DNA of 64,000 nt, from contig NZ_ML133527.1 in assembly GCF_003985145.1 (NCBI RefSeq), positions 186,001 through 250,000 of the forward strand. Reading direction: 5' to 3'. Source of the stretch: Rhizobium anhuiense (GTDB lineage: Bacteria > Pseudomonadota > Alphaproteobacteria > Rhizobiales > Rhizobiaceae). A program made the translations under genes and the position numbers. Positions 25,923-34,012 of the stretch are shown here, in pieces. A model generated the notes under the pieces. The model saw nothing but the letters and a program-made list of their open reading frames with translations, made no database searches and was not told the DNA's origin. Positions within the stretch are counted from its first letter, which is position 1. Each line of letters opens with the position of its first letter.

Positions 25923-26378
25923 TCAAGCGTTGCTTGATTTCTTCCGCGAGCCGGCGGGGCGAGTTGAAGTGTTGAGTGTGACGGCACTCCGAATGAGCGC
26001 CTTCAACGCCTCCTCGTCGATCTCGTCGCCCTCATGAAAATCGATGGCGCGCCTGACATTGCCGTCAAGGCTGGAATTGAAGAGGCCTGAGGGATCCGCC
26101 AGCGAGGCGCCTTTGGCGAAGGTCAGCTTCACCACGCTCTTATAGGTCTCGCCGGTGCAGATGATGCCGGCGCGCTCCCACACCGGAACGCCTCTCCACT
26201 TCCATTCCTCGACCACCGCGGGCTCGGCCTGCCGGATGAGCATGCGGACGCGGGCAAGCATCTCGCCCCGCCAATCGTGCAGTTCCTCGATCCTCGCATC
26301 GATCAGCTGAGAGGGAGAGGCTCCCTCGTTTCCTTCCCCGGAATCGCTCTTCTTCATGACTGCTGTCGCTTTCTTCAT
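25923..26378 (-). CDS. DUF1801 domain protein
   Basis: 151-aa protein with a DUF1801 (YdhG-like) core: MLIRQAEPAVVEEWKWRGVPVWERAGIICTGETYKSVVKLTFAKGASLADP ... IDEEALKALIRSAV. The start is either ATG 26378 or ATG 26357; neither has a strong ribosome site, so it may depend on coupling to the preceding gene 34 bp upstream. It is the last of five genes in the ArsR-led minus-strand cassette. Molecular function of DUF1801 is not established. Confidence 0.82.
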   Translation of the reverse strand: MKKATAVMKKSDSGEGNEGASPSQLIDARIEELHDWRGEMLARVRMLIRQAEPAVVEEWKWRGVPVWERAGIICTGETYKSVVKLTFAKGASLADPSGLFNSSLDGNVRRAIDFHEGDEIDEEALKALIRSAVTLNTSTRPAGSRKKSSNA

Positions 26379-26412
26379 GGTTGTCGTTGCTGGATGCCGG
26401 CCTGGCATCCGC

Positions 26413-26883
26413 TCACATCCGTTCGCCGGGCAATTGGCTGGCCTGCTCCACCCAGGCGGCGAGCCGGGCTTCGTCGATTTGGTCGCTCTCGCGGATGTCG
26501 AGGTAGCGCACTTCCTTCTGCTTGGATTGGCCGGGCGGCAGAGGATGCAGCGACGTGCCGCGGAAGAAAGCCACCTTGACGTATTTCGTGAAGCAATGAA
26601 CGCCGAGGAACCAGCCCTGCCCTTCAATGCCGTAAAGGGGCGAATTCCATTTGACGGCCTTGTATACGCCGGGCACCGTGCGCGTGATCAACACATCCAG
26701 GCGGTGCCCGACGTCGCTTTTCCAGCCCGGCATGGCGGCGATATAGGCGTGCACCGGAGCGTCGCCGTAACCCTTGGCGATTTGAGGGTTGCCGCCGGAG
26801 AGAAGCGTCGGCTCCCCGGTGGCCGGCTTGGCCGCTGCCTTCTTGGTGACCTTCGCTTCGGTCTTGGACGTCTTGCCGGCCAT
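26413..26883 (-). CDS. DUF1801 domain protein with basic N-terminal tail
   Basis: 156-aa DUF1801 protein: YIAAMPGWKSDVGHRLDVLITRTVPGVYKAVKWNSPLYGIEGQGWFLGVHCFTKYVKVAFFRG ... YLDIRESDQIDEARLAAWV. About 25 residues of Lys/Ala-rich tail (KTSKTEAKVTKKAAAKPATG) precede the domain, a tail type often seen on nucleic-acid-binding proteins. The start at 26883 has AGGAG upstream; the much longer open frame is not used. It is a distant paralogue of the next gene. Confidence 0.87.
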   Translation of the reverse strand: MAGKTSKTEAKVTKKAAAKPATGEPTLLSGGNPQIAKGYGDAPVHAYIAAMPGWKSDVGHRLDVLITRTVPGVYKAVKWNSPLYGIEGQGWFLGVHCFTKYVKVAFFRGTSLHPLPPGQSKQKEVRYLDIRESDQIDEARLAAWVEQASQLPGERM

Positions 26884-26894
26884 CGCCTTCACTC

Positions 26895-27116
26895 CTATCC
26901 GCCGTTGCGTCCCGCGCCGCGCCATCGGGTGGCATATGGCAGGACGAACAAGTAGAGACCGGTAAGCAGGAGCAAGGTGAGCGGCAACAGCGCCAAGAGG
27001 CCCACCCAGACGGACGATTTCTCCCGCACCATGGCGATGATATTGGCGATGACCGCCACCGTAAAGGCAATGGACAGCCATCGGTGGATCTGCCGAAACC
27101 AGTTGTTCCAGTTCAA
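26895..27116 (-). CDS. Small two-helix membrane protein
   Basis: 73-aa protein starting NWNNWFRQIHRWLSIAFTVAVIANIIAMV and continuing into a second helix VGLLALLPLTLLLLTGLYLFVLP. I place the start at TTG 27116 because a perfect AGGAGG lies 7 nt upstream on the minus strand. HRWLS plus two helices resembles small PepSY-associated or cytochrome b-like membrane proteins, but I do not assign a function. It lies between the SRPBCC and DUF1801 genes in the cassette. Confidence 0.7.
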   Translation of the reverse strand: MNWNNWFRQIHRWLSIAFTVAVIANIIAMVREKSSVWVGLLALLPLTLLLLTGLYLFVLPYATRWRGAGRNGG

Positions 27117-27175
27117 TTGGGACCTCCTCCTCGAAATGAGCCTTGACGATGGGCTGCTTGCCGGGCGGGCGCCTC

Positions 27176-27586
27176 TCACTCTGTCCGCGCGAGAACCTGC
27201 TCCAGCTTTTCGAAGAACTGCGGCCAGCCGCTCCTGGCGCCTCCATAGGCCTGCCGCTGATCCGGCCGGAAACCAGACTGTTCCATGCGCAGATGCGTGC
27301 CCGTGCCTGTCGGCGTGAGCGTCCAGGTGACGACGGTTTCGAGGCCATAGGCGCCCCAGCTATAAGCGAGCGTCTTGTTCGGCTCGACCTCCAGAACCCG
27401 GCAGTCGACCGAGCCCCAATCGGCATTGAAGTTGAAACGGTGGTCGACGACCGGTTTGAAGTCACTCTTCATCAGCCACTCCTGGATCAGGTGCGGCTGG
27501 GTGAGCGCGCGCCAGATCTTGTCCGTGGGAAAAGGCATCTCCCGTTCGATCACGACGGAACGTGTTTCGGTCGATATATAGGTCAT
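27176..27586 (-). CDS. SRPBCC (AHSA1-type) ligand-binding protein
   Basis: 136-aa START/Bet v1-like protein: IEREMPFPTDKIWRALTQPHLIQEWLMKSDFKPVVDHRFNFNADWG, VTWTLTPTGTGTHLRMEQSGF, FFEKLEQVLA. It overlaps the ArsR stop by 4 bp. It is a clear family paralogue of the SRPBCC gene at 25418-25894 but well diverged, and it leads a cassette with different downstream genes. Confidence 0.9.
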   Translation of the reverse strand: MTYISTETRSVVIEREMPFPTDKIWRALTQPHLIQEWLMKSDFKPVVDHRFNFNADWGSVDCRVLEVEPNKTLAYSWGAYGLETVVTWTLTPTGTGTHLRMEQSGFRPDQRQAYGGARSGWPQFFEKLEQVLARTE

Positions 27587-27906
27587 TGATCCATCCTCTT
27601 CAGCAAATCTTCGAGCGCGTCGAAACGGCTTTGCCAGAAGCCCGCCATCTCACTTGTCCAGTCGACCAGTGGCGCCAGCGCACCGAGCTGGGCACTATAA
27701 TGCGTCTGGCGACCTTCGTGGCGGTCGCGCACCAATCCGGCCTGCTTCAGGATTCCGAGATGTTTTGAAACGACTGGTTGCGAGACCCCTGCCCGCGCCG
27801 TCAGAGCTCCGACCGTCTTTTCTCCTTCACGGCACAGCCGCTCGAAAAGCGCCCTCCGGGTCGGGTCGGAGAGCGTTCTGAAGAGCATGTCCTGAGCGTT
27901 CGACAT
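27583..27906 (-). CDS. ArsR-family transcriptional regulator (SRPBCC-linked type)
   Basis: 107-aa winged-helix repressor: MLFRTLSDPTRRALFERLCREGEKTVGALTARAGVSQPVVSKHLGILKQAGLVRDRHEGRQTHYS. No metal-binding cysteines. First gene of a five-gene minus-strand cassette. Its start lies 9 bp from a long inverted repeat at 27916-27958, strongly suggesting autoregulation. Confidence 0.92.
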   Translation of the reverse strand: MSNAQDMLFRTLSDPTRRALFERLCREGEKTVGALTARAGVSQPVVSKHLGILKQAGLVRDRHEGRQTHYSAQLGALAPLVDWTSEMAGFWQSRFDALEDLLKRMDQ

Positions 27907-27915
27907 CTACGATCC

Positions 27916-27958
27916 ATACCTCAATAGCTATGAGTCATACGTATAGCCATAGAGGTAT
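27916..27958. promoter_or_regulatory. 16-bp inverted repeat, operator candidate for the ArsR cassette
   Basis: Left arm ATACCTCAATAGCTAT (27916-27931) and right arm ATAGCCATAGAGGTAT (27943-27958) are inverted copies matching at 14 of 16 positions, separated by 11 bp. It directly precedes the ArsR start at 27906, overlapping where the promoter must be. Confidence 0.7.
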
Positions 27959-28153
27959 GAGTGAGTCAAGTTGGCGCAAGACGACTTGAGGGAGCCATTA
28001 TTGGTGAGTTACGCGCATGCAGCAGCATGCCTCGGCAGAGAACAGTGATTTCTCATACCCATGCGCCTATCAATTTCGCCATCGCTCATGCCTGCTCGCG
28101 TCGACACGCCTCGCTTATGCCGAGATCATGCAACTTCGCGAACAGCGCTGGGA

Positions 28154-28978
28154 TCAATGACCGCCGCCGGTGCCGAGGATCGCGGCGAGCAGCCGGCCTT
28201 CGAGCTCGGCAAGGTCGGGGTTACCATGCCGGCGCGGATGCGGATAGGGAATGGGAAGATCGAGCGCGATCCGCCCCTCGTCGAGCACGATGACCCGATC
28301 GGCGAGATGCACCGCTTCGCTGACATCGTGGGTGACGAGCACAGTGGTGAAACCGAGTTCGCGCCACACGCGATTGATGAGTTCCTGCATGCTGATCCGC
28401 GTCAGCGCATCGAGCGCGCCGAGCGGCTCATCCAGCGCCAGCACACCCGGCCGGCTCACCAGCGCCCGTGCCAGCGCCACACGCTGCCGCTGACCGCCGG
28501 AGAGCCGCGCCGGCCATTCGCCGGTCTTCTCGCCAAGCTGGACTTCGGCAAGCACGGCCTCAGTCGCCTTCAGCGCCGCCCGTCGGTCGATGCCGTCACC
28601 GAGCCCGACCACGACATTGTCGGCGACGCTGAGCCAGGGCAGCAACCGCGGCTCCTGGAAAACGATGCGCGCATTCGGGCTCGCCTGTGCGCCCTCGGCA
28701 TCCTCGAAATGCAATTCGCCGGCGCTCGGCTCGTCAAGGCCCATCAGGATGCGCAGCAGCGTGCTCTTGCCGCAGCCGCTCTTGCCGATCACGGCAACGA
28801 ACTGGCCGGCCGGAATATGCAGGTTGATGCCGCGCAACACGCGGTTGGTCCCAAAACTCTTTTCAAGCCCCGTCAGGCTGATCGCCGCCGCCCCCGCGGG
28901 GGCGATGCGTTTCGCCGCAGATTCATAGGCCGGCTCGTCGCCGGCAGCGTGAAAACGCTCATGCGCAATCGATGTCAT
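28154..28978 (-). CDS. ssuB: Aliphatic sulfonate ABC transporter ATPase
   Basis: 274-aa ATPase of the nitrate/taurine/sulfonate family. Walker A GKSGCGKST, signature LSGGQRQRVALARAL, Walker B VLALDEPLGALDALTR, H-loop VTHDVSEAVHLADRV. The C-terminus PIPYPHPRRHGNPDLAELEGRLL is typical of SsuB. The start at 28978 has AGGAGA upstream. It is the last gene of ssuA-D-C-B, 10 bp after ssuC. Confidence 0.92.
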   Translation of the reverse strand: MTSIAHERFHAAGDEPAYESAAKRIAPAGAAAISLTGLEKSFGTNRVLRGINLHIPAGQFVAVIGKSGCGKSTLLRILMGLDEPSAGELHFEDAEGAQASPNARIVFQEPRLLPWLSVADNVVVGLGDGIDRRAALKATEAVLAEVQLGEKTGEWPARLSGGQRQRVALARALVSRPGVLALDEPLGALDALTRISMQELINRVWRELGFTTVLVTHDVSEAVHLADRVIVLDEGRIALDLPIPYPHPRRHGNPDLAELEGRLLAAILGTGGGH

Positions 28979-28988
28979 GGCGTCTCTC

Positions 28989-29825
28989 CTATTTCTGATA
29001 GACCGGGTTCCAGGCGAGCGTCCGCTTCTCCAGCGCCCGGGCGATGACATCGGCAAGCTTGCCGAGCACGGCATAGATGACAAGGGCGAGCACGACGACG
29101 TCAGTCATCATGAATTCGCGAGCATTGTTGGCCATGTGACCGATGCCGGACGATGCAGCGATCGATTCCGATACGATCAGCGTCAGCCACATGATGCCCA
29201 GCGCATATCTCAAGCCGACGAAGATCGACGGCAGCGCGCCTGGAAAGATCACCTTGCGGAACAGCGTCCAATTGCCCATGCCATAGACCTTGCCCATCTC
29301 GATCAGGTCGCGATCGACATTGCGCACTCCATGATAGGTGTTGAGATAAACCGGGAAAAGCACGCCGAGCGAGGTCAAAAAGAGCTTCGATTCCTCGCCG
29401 ATCCCGAACCACAGGATGACGAGCGGGATCATCGCCAGGTGCGGAATGGTGCGCAGCATCTGCAGTGTTGTATCGGTCAGCTGTTCGGAAATGCGCGACA
29501 CGCCATTGGCAATGCCGAGCAGGAAACCGATCGAGCCGCCGACGAGAAGGCCGGCAAAGGCGCGGCCGGCGCTCACCAGCACGTCGTTCGGCAACTGGCC
29601 GGAAACCGTCGTCGACCAGAAGGCGAGGCCGACATCGGCCGGCGACGGCATGATGCGCGACGAGATCCAGCCGACAGAGGAGGCAAGCTGCCAGAAGGCC
29701 ACGATCACCACCGGCACTAGGTAAGGCGTCAGCTTCTCCAGGCCGGGCAACGGCAGGCGTAAACCCGCCTTCGCGGCCTTTTCGGAAGCGACAGACCGTA
29801 CAAACGGAGTATCGAAAGTCGACAT
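28989..29825 (-). CDS. ssuC: Aliphatic sulfonate ABC permease
   Basis: 278-aa inner-membrane permease with six hydrophobic segments. WQLASSVGWISSRIMPSPADV, the EAA loop EMGKVYGMGNWTLFRKVIFPGALPSIFVGLRYALGIMWLTLIVSE and GIGHMANNAREFMMTDVVV are the SsuC/TauC pattern. It lies between ssuD (85 bp) and ssuB (10 bp) on the same strand. Confidence 0.93.
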   Translation of the reverse strand: MSTFDTPFVRSVASEKAAKAGLRLPLPGLEKLTPYLVPVVIVAFWQLASSVGWISSRIMPSPADVGLAFWSTTVSGQLPNDVLVSAGRAFAGLLVGGSIGFLLGIANGVSRISEQLTDTTLQMLRTIPHLAMIPLVILWFGIGEESKLFLTSLGVLFPVYLNTYHGVRNVDRDLIEMGKVYGMGNWTLFRKVIFPGALPSIFVGLRYALGIMWLTLIVSESIAASSGIGHMANNAREFMMTDVVVLALVIYAVLGKLADVIARALEKRTLAWNPVYQK

Positions 29826-29910
29826 GCAATGTCCTCACGCTTTTCGGGAACAGGACGTCGCAAGCCGTAGACGGCTTGCGACGGTGTCGCGCTCTGCGTC
29901 TTCGTCGAAC

Positions 29911-31086
29911 TCAGGAACCGGAGACGACTTTCAGATTGCCGCCATGGCTACCGCCGGCGAAAACCTGCTTGCGCCCGAACTCATTGTTGAAGCCCAGGCG
30001 CTGCTGCTCGCGGGTGATGCCGAGTTCGGGGAAAAGCAGCTCGGCGACGCGATAGGCCTCTTCGAGATGCGGATAGCCGGAACCGATCACCGTATCGATT
30101 CCGATCTCCTGATATTCGCGAAGGCGCGCGGCCACCGTCTTCGGTGACCCCACAAGCGCGGTGCCTGCACCAGCGCGCACCAGGCCGACGCCGGCCCAGA
30201 GGTTCGGCGAGACTTCGAGTTTATCGCGGCGCCCGCCATGAAGGGCGGCCATGCGTTTCTGGCCGACCGAGTCGGACTCGTGGACGAAGCGCTCCTGCGC
30301 CTCGCGAATCGTATCGTCGTCGAGATGGCGGATCAGCCGTTCGGCCGCCTCCCATGCCTCCTCATCGGTTTCGCGCACGATGAAGTGCAGGCGGATGCCG
30401 AAGCTCACCTCGCGACCGCGCTCGCCGGCGGCCTTGCGCACCTTGGCGACCTTTTCGGCTACCTGTGCCGGCGGCTCGCCCCAGGTCAGGTATTTGTCGA
30501 CACGGCCGACGGAGAAATCGATGCCGGCGTCCGACGAGCCGCCGAAATAAAGCGGCGGGCGCGGGTTCTGCACCGAAGGAAAGCCGAGGCGCGCATTGGT
30601 CGCCTTGATGTATTTGCCGTCGAAGCTTGCCGTTCCCTTTTCCAGCAATTCCTCGAAGACGGTGAAGAACTCCTCGGCATGGGCATAGCGCTCGTCATGC
30701 TCGAGATGGATGCCGTCGCCGGCAAGCTCCGCCGGGCTGCCGCCGACGACGATGTTGAGCAGCAGCCGGCCGTTGGAGATGCGGTCGAGCGTCGTCGCAA
30801 GACGCGCATAGTAGGCAGGAGACGCCGTGCCGGGGCGGATCGCCACCAGGAACTGCAGCTTCTCGGTCTTGGCGGCAAGAGCTGCCGCCGTCACGAAGGA
30901 TTCTTCGCAGGCAACCCCAGTCGGCAGCAGCACGCCGGAATAGCCGAGCCGGTCGACGGCCTGGGCGATCTGCGTGAGATAACCGATCTCGGGCGCGCGG
31001 TTGAGCTCGGAGGAGCCGAGATAGGTGCCGTCGCCTGAGGTCGGGATGAACCAGAGGAAATTGATGGGATTTGAGGTGGTGGTCAT
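29911..31086 (-). CDS. ssuD: FMNH2-dependent alkanesulfonate monooxygenase
   Basis: 391-aa cytoplasmic enzyme that releases sulfite from alkanesulfonates using O2 and reduced flavin. INFLWFIPTSGDGTYLG, ATGVACEES-like PTGVACEESFVTAAALAAKTEKLQFLVAIRPG, LLLNIVVGGSPAELAGDG and WGEPPAQVAEKV are diagnostic; length fits SsuD (about 380). The true start is ATG 31086, behind AAAGGA. The flavin reductase gene ssuE, which supplies FMNH2, is not in the window. Confidence 0.94.
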   Translation of the reverse strand: MTTTSNPINFLWFIPTSGDGTYLGSSELNRAPEIGYLTQIAQAVDRLGYSGVLLPTGVACEESFVTAAALAAKTEKLQFLVAIRPGTASPAYYARLATTLDRISNGRLLLNIVVGGSPAELAGDGIHLEHDERYAHAEEFFTVFEELLEKGTASFDGKYIKATNARLGFPSVQNPRPPLYFGGSSDAGIDFSVGRVDKYLTWGEPPAQVAEKVAKVRKAAGERGREVSFGIRLHFIVRETDEEAWEAAERLIRHLDDDTIREAQERFVHESDSVGQKRMAALHGGRRDKLEVSPNLWAGVGLVRAGAGTALVGSPKTVAARLREYQEIGIDTVIGSGYPHLEEAYRVAELLFPELGITREQQRLGFNNEFGRKQVFAGGSHGGNLKVVSGS

Positions 31087-31448
31087 GGAAGACGGTCCTT
31101 TGCTGCGAATTCGAAAATCAACACGCGGTCGAGATGGCCCCCGGGCAAGCGCAAACCGTCTGCCTACGCAGCGCCGCCGCACGGATGCTTGGGAGGATCG
31201 CGGTGGCGGCGCAGGTCGTGAGAAGGCCGGGTGACTGACTGTGCGTGAGCATCTGAATATTCCTGTCGATCGGCTGGCTACCTTCCCGGCACCCACCCAC
31301 CGATCGCCAGAATAGTGGCATAGACCACCAATTAGATCGACAATATCAATTTGCTATTGTAATCCGTTTTGGAGAATATTTTTCCGGATCGGCGACATGG
31401 AGGCCCACTCCATGTCGCCGCGCGAAAAACTTGGCCCCCGGCGAAAAA
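31087..31448 (-). other. Intergenic region between ssuA and ssuD
   Basis: A 362-bp gap inside the ssu set, unusually long for an operon. It contains the candidate leader peptide (next entry) and, left of ssuA, an AT-rich block (about 31330-31385) that may be an internal promoter. Confidence 0.5.
31118..31252 (-). CDS. Candidate Cys-rich leader peptide upstream of ssuD
   Basis: A 44-codon frame starting at ATG 31252 with AGGA 9-10 nt upstream, ending 31 bp before ssuD. It reads MLTHSQSPGLLTTC ... RRQTVCACPGAISTAC, with four Cys codons, three of them clustered at the end. Short Cys-rich peptides ahead of sulfur-assimilation genes are known from actinobacteria as attenuators that sense cysteine supply; whether this is one is inference. 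Its middle (CAATAILPSIRAAA) resembles the SsuA signal peptide (AAATAILPAVRPARAAA), so it could instead be a decayed duplicate of the ssuA start. Confidence 0.35.
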   Translation of the reverse strand: MLTHSQSPGLLTTCAATAILPSIRAAALRRQTVCACPGAISTAC

Positions 31449-32414
31449 TCAGCTCGCCTTGGGACGCCAGACGATATCACCGGTCGTAAGCTTCTTCGGC
31501 AGGATGCCGAGCCCGTAGAACTCATCGGCGAGCGACTGCTGATAGGCGGCAGCGGCATCGGTGATGGTCGAGACGCTGCCGAGGTCGGCGCCCTTGCGCG
31601 TCAATGTCACGCGCGTCACCTCAACCGGCACGCCGGTGATCTCGGAAAGCTCCTTCACCGTCGCGTCGAGATTGCTTTGTGCCGACTTGCCGACCTTGGC
31701 AAGCTCGTCGATCACGTCGACGATCACCTGCCCGTTGGCGTCGGTGAAATCACGGTTGGCGAGGAAGAAACTGTAGGAGTCGACGATGCCTTCGGCGGTC
31801 GTCAGGATACGCGTCTCCGGATCGGCTTCGGCAATCGCCAGATAAGGATCCCAGATCGACCAGGCATCGATGCTACCATTCTTGAAGGCGGCGGCGGCAT
31901 CCGGCGGCGAAAGGTCGAGCTGCTCGACATCTTCGGGCTTCAGGCCCGCCTTACGCAAAACCTTGACGGTTACGTTATGGGCGCTAGAGCCGCGCTTGAA
32001 GGCGACCTTCTTACCCTTGAGGTCCTCAAGCGTCTTGATCGGCGAATCCTTGCGCACGACGATGGCCGAGGCTGCCGGGCTACCCTTGTAGAGACCGACA
32101 TAATAGAGCTGCCCGCCGGCCGCTTGGGCAAAGAGCGGCGGCACATCGCCGGTCGCGCCGAAATCGAGGGCGCCGGCGCCCAGTGCTTCGAGCAGCGGCG
32201 GGCCGGAGGTGAATTCCGACCAGCCGACGGTAATGCCGCGATCGGCAAGCCGCTTCTCAAGTGCGCTGCGACGCTTGGCGAGCGCCAACACGCCGTTCTT
32301 CTGCCAGCCGATACGGAACTCGCTGGCGGCAGCGCGTGCCGGCCTGACAGCTGGCAGAATTGCCGTGGCCGCGGCTGCTGCGAAAAGCCCGAGAGTTTGT
32401 CGACGTGAAATCAT
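31449..32414 (-). CDS. ssuA: Aliphatic sulfonate-binding protein
   Basis: 321-aa periplasmic binding protein with a Tat-type signal (SRRQTLGLFAAAAATAILP). FRIGWQKNGVLALAKRRSALEKRL, VGWSEFTSGPPLLEALGAGALDFGATGDVPPLFAQAAG and SIDAWSIWDPYLAIAE are the SsuA family pattern. First gene of ssuA-D-C-B, followed by a 362-bp gap. The region upstream of it (32415-32602) is AT-rich and carries a short stem AAGCGGA/TCCGCTT near 32567-32600 at the end of the next minus-strand gene. Confidence 0.93.
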   Translation of the reverse strand: MISRRQTLGLFAAAAATAILPAVRPARAAASEFRIGWQKNGVLALAKRRSALEKRLADRGITVGWSEFTSGPPLLEALGAGALDFGATGDVPPLFAQAAGGQLYYVGLYKGSPAASAIVVRKDSPIKTLEDLKGKKVAFKRGSSAHNVTVKVLRKAGLKPEDVEQLDLSPPDAAAAFKNGSIDAWSIWDPYLAIAEADPETRILTTAEGIVDSYSFFLANRDFTDANGQVIVDVIDELAKVGKSAQSNLDATVKELSEITGVPVEVTRVTLTRKGADLGSVSTITDAAAAYQQSLADEFYGLGILPKKLTTGDIVWRPKAS

Positions 32415-32602
32415 GACTTTCCCCTTTTTGATGGCGCCGAGCCTGTTTTCGGCTGGTCGACCTTTCAGCGATGAGTGTCATGATGATGAAATCTATAATT
32501 TATATCGACAATTTTATTTGCAAGATTCGGCCATTGCTGAAATTTTGCGGCCCGGATATCGCGGTTAAGCGGATTTTTTTCGCGCGTCCGCTTTGCCGGC
32601 TG

Positions 32603-32980
32603 CTATTCCACCCCGTCCCAGCCTTCGGCGGCCAGACGCTCACGGATGAAGGTTGGGCCGCCGGCAAGGCGCTTGGCAAGCAGGCTTGCGGGATCGACCA
32701 TGCGCCAATAGGGCGTGAGCGTCGAAACCGGTTCGTCCTTTTCCAGCGCACCGAAGGACAGTTCGGCGATCGCACGCAAATGCCGCTGCACGGTCACCGG
32801 GCAACAGGCATCCGCCCCGTATTGGACAGCGAGACGGCGGCGGAGGACGCCGATGTCGGTAAGCACACCTTCCGGCGCTGATCGAATCTGCTCTACGACC
32901 ATCTGCTGCGATGGAATGAGCATCGCCTGCGTTCCGCTGCGGCCTTTGCGCCGCGGCTTGATCGTCGGAATTTCGCTCAT
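32603..32980 (-). CDS. MGMT-like small protein
   Basis: 125-aa protein resembling a group annotated as 'MGMT family': MLIPSQQMVVEQIRSAPEGVLTDIGVLRRRLAVQYGADACCPVTVQRHL ... TPYWRMVDPASLLAKRLAGGPTFIRERLAAEGW. It keeps the winged-helix-like part and a late block like that of alkyltransferase-like proteins but has no PCHRV methyl-acceptor motif. The CCPVT segment replaces it in position only loosely. Behind GAGGGTGAC at 32980. Role unknown; the nearby AlkD gene makes a link to alkylation damage possible, not shown. Confidence 0.5.
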   Translation of the reverse strand: MSEIPTIKPRRKGRSGTQAMLIPSQQMVVEQIRSAPEGVLTDIGVLRRRLAVQYGADACCPVTVQRHLRAIAELSFGALEKDEPVSTLTPYWRMVDPASLLAKRLAGGPTFIRERLAAEGWDGVE

Positions 32981-33142
32981 GTCACCCTCGGAACATAATG
33001 CCTTCTTCCCAATCTAGGGCTCGGCCGAACGGTGGCCAGCCTCCTATGCACCAATCGGAAACAAGTCCTTCTTCACGGGCTTTTCTGCTCCCGCCGTTTC
33101 GGTTAATCCTCAAGCCTGCACTTGAGGAAAAGGATAGGACAT

Positions 33143-34012
33143 ATGGCTAAAGTCGCGTTCATCGGTCTCGGCGTCATGGGGTTTCCCATGGCAGGCCATC
33201 TGAAGACGAAGGGCGGCCACGATGTTACCGTCTACAATCGCACTGCCGAAAAAGCCGCCGCCTGGGCCGAGAAATTCTCCGGCAAATCCGCCCCTACCCC
33301 GGCAGAAGCTGCCACTGGGGCCGATTTCGTCTTCGTTTGCGTCGGCAATGACGAAGATCTCCGATCGGTGACATCGGGCGAGAACGGCGCCTTGCACGGT
33401 ATGAAGCCAGGCTCGGTGCTGATCGACAACACCACCGCCAGCGCCGAGGTCGCCCGCGAACTTTATGCGGCGGCAAAGGAACGAGGCGTCGATTTCATCG
33501 ATGCTCCCGTCTCCGGCGGCCAGGCCGGCGCTGAAAACGGCGTCCTGACCGTCATGTGCGGCGGCGACGAAGCCGTCTTCGAACGCGCCAGGCCTGTGAT
33601 CGACGCCTATGCCCGCATGGTCGGTCTGATGGGGCCGGCAGGCTCGGGCCAGCTGACCAAGATGGTCAACCAGATCTGCATCGCCGGCCTCGTCCAGGGG
33701 CTTGCCGAAGCGCTGCATTTCGGCAAGCGCGCCGGCCTCGATATCGAAAAGGTCGTCGAGGTGATCTCCAAGGGCGCAGCCGGCTCCTGGCAGATGGAAA
33801 ACCGCCACAAGACCATGAACGCCGGCAAATATGATTTCGGCTTTGCGGTCGACTGGATGCGCAAGGATCTCGGCATCGTGCTCACCGAAGCTCGCCGCAA
33901 CGGCGCCAAGCTGCCTGTCACCGCCGTCGTCGACCAGTTTTATGGCGACGTTCAGGCGATGGGCGGCAATCGCTGGGACACATCCTCGCTGCTCGCCCGC
34001 CTCGAGAAATGA
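33143..34012 (+). CDS. Beta-hydroxyacid dehydrogenase (3-hydroxyisobutyrate dehydrogenase/tartronate semialdehyde reductase family)
   Basis: 289-aa NAD(P)-dependent oxidoreductase. KVAFIGLGVMGFPMAGHL is the Rossmann glycine-rich motif, FIDAPVSGGQAGAENGVLTVMCGG the substrate-binding motif, and KMVNQICIAGLVQGLAEAL contains the catalytic Lys of the family. The substrate (hydroxyisobutyrate, glycerate or another) cannot be told from sequence. I start at ATG 33143, behind AAAGGA, not the upstream in-frame start. Its stop overlaps the AlkD start by 4 bp. Confidence 0.9.
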   Translation: MAKVAFIGLGVMGFPMAGHLKTKGGHDVTVYNRTAEKAAAWAEKFSGKSAPTPAEAATGADFVFVCVGNDEDLRSVTSGENGALHGMKPGSVLIDNTTASAEVARELYAAAKERGVDFIDAPVSGGQAGAENGVLTVMCGGDEAVFERARPVIDAYARMVGLMGPAGSGQLTKMVNQICIAGLVQGLAEALHFGKRAGLDIEKVVEVISKGAAGSWQMENRHKTMNAGKYDFGFAVDWMRKDLGIVLTEARRNGAKLPVTAVVDQFYGDVQAMGGNRWDTSSLLARLEK

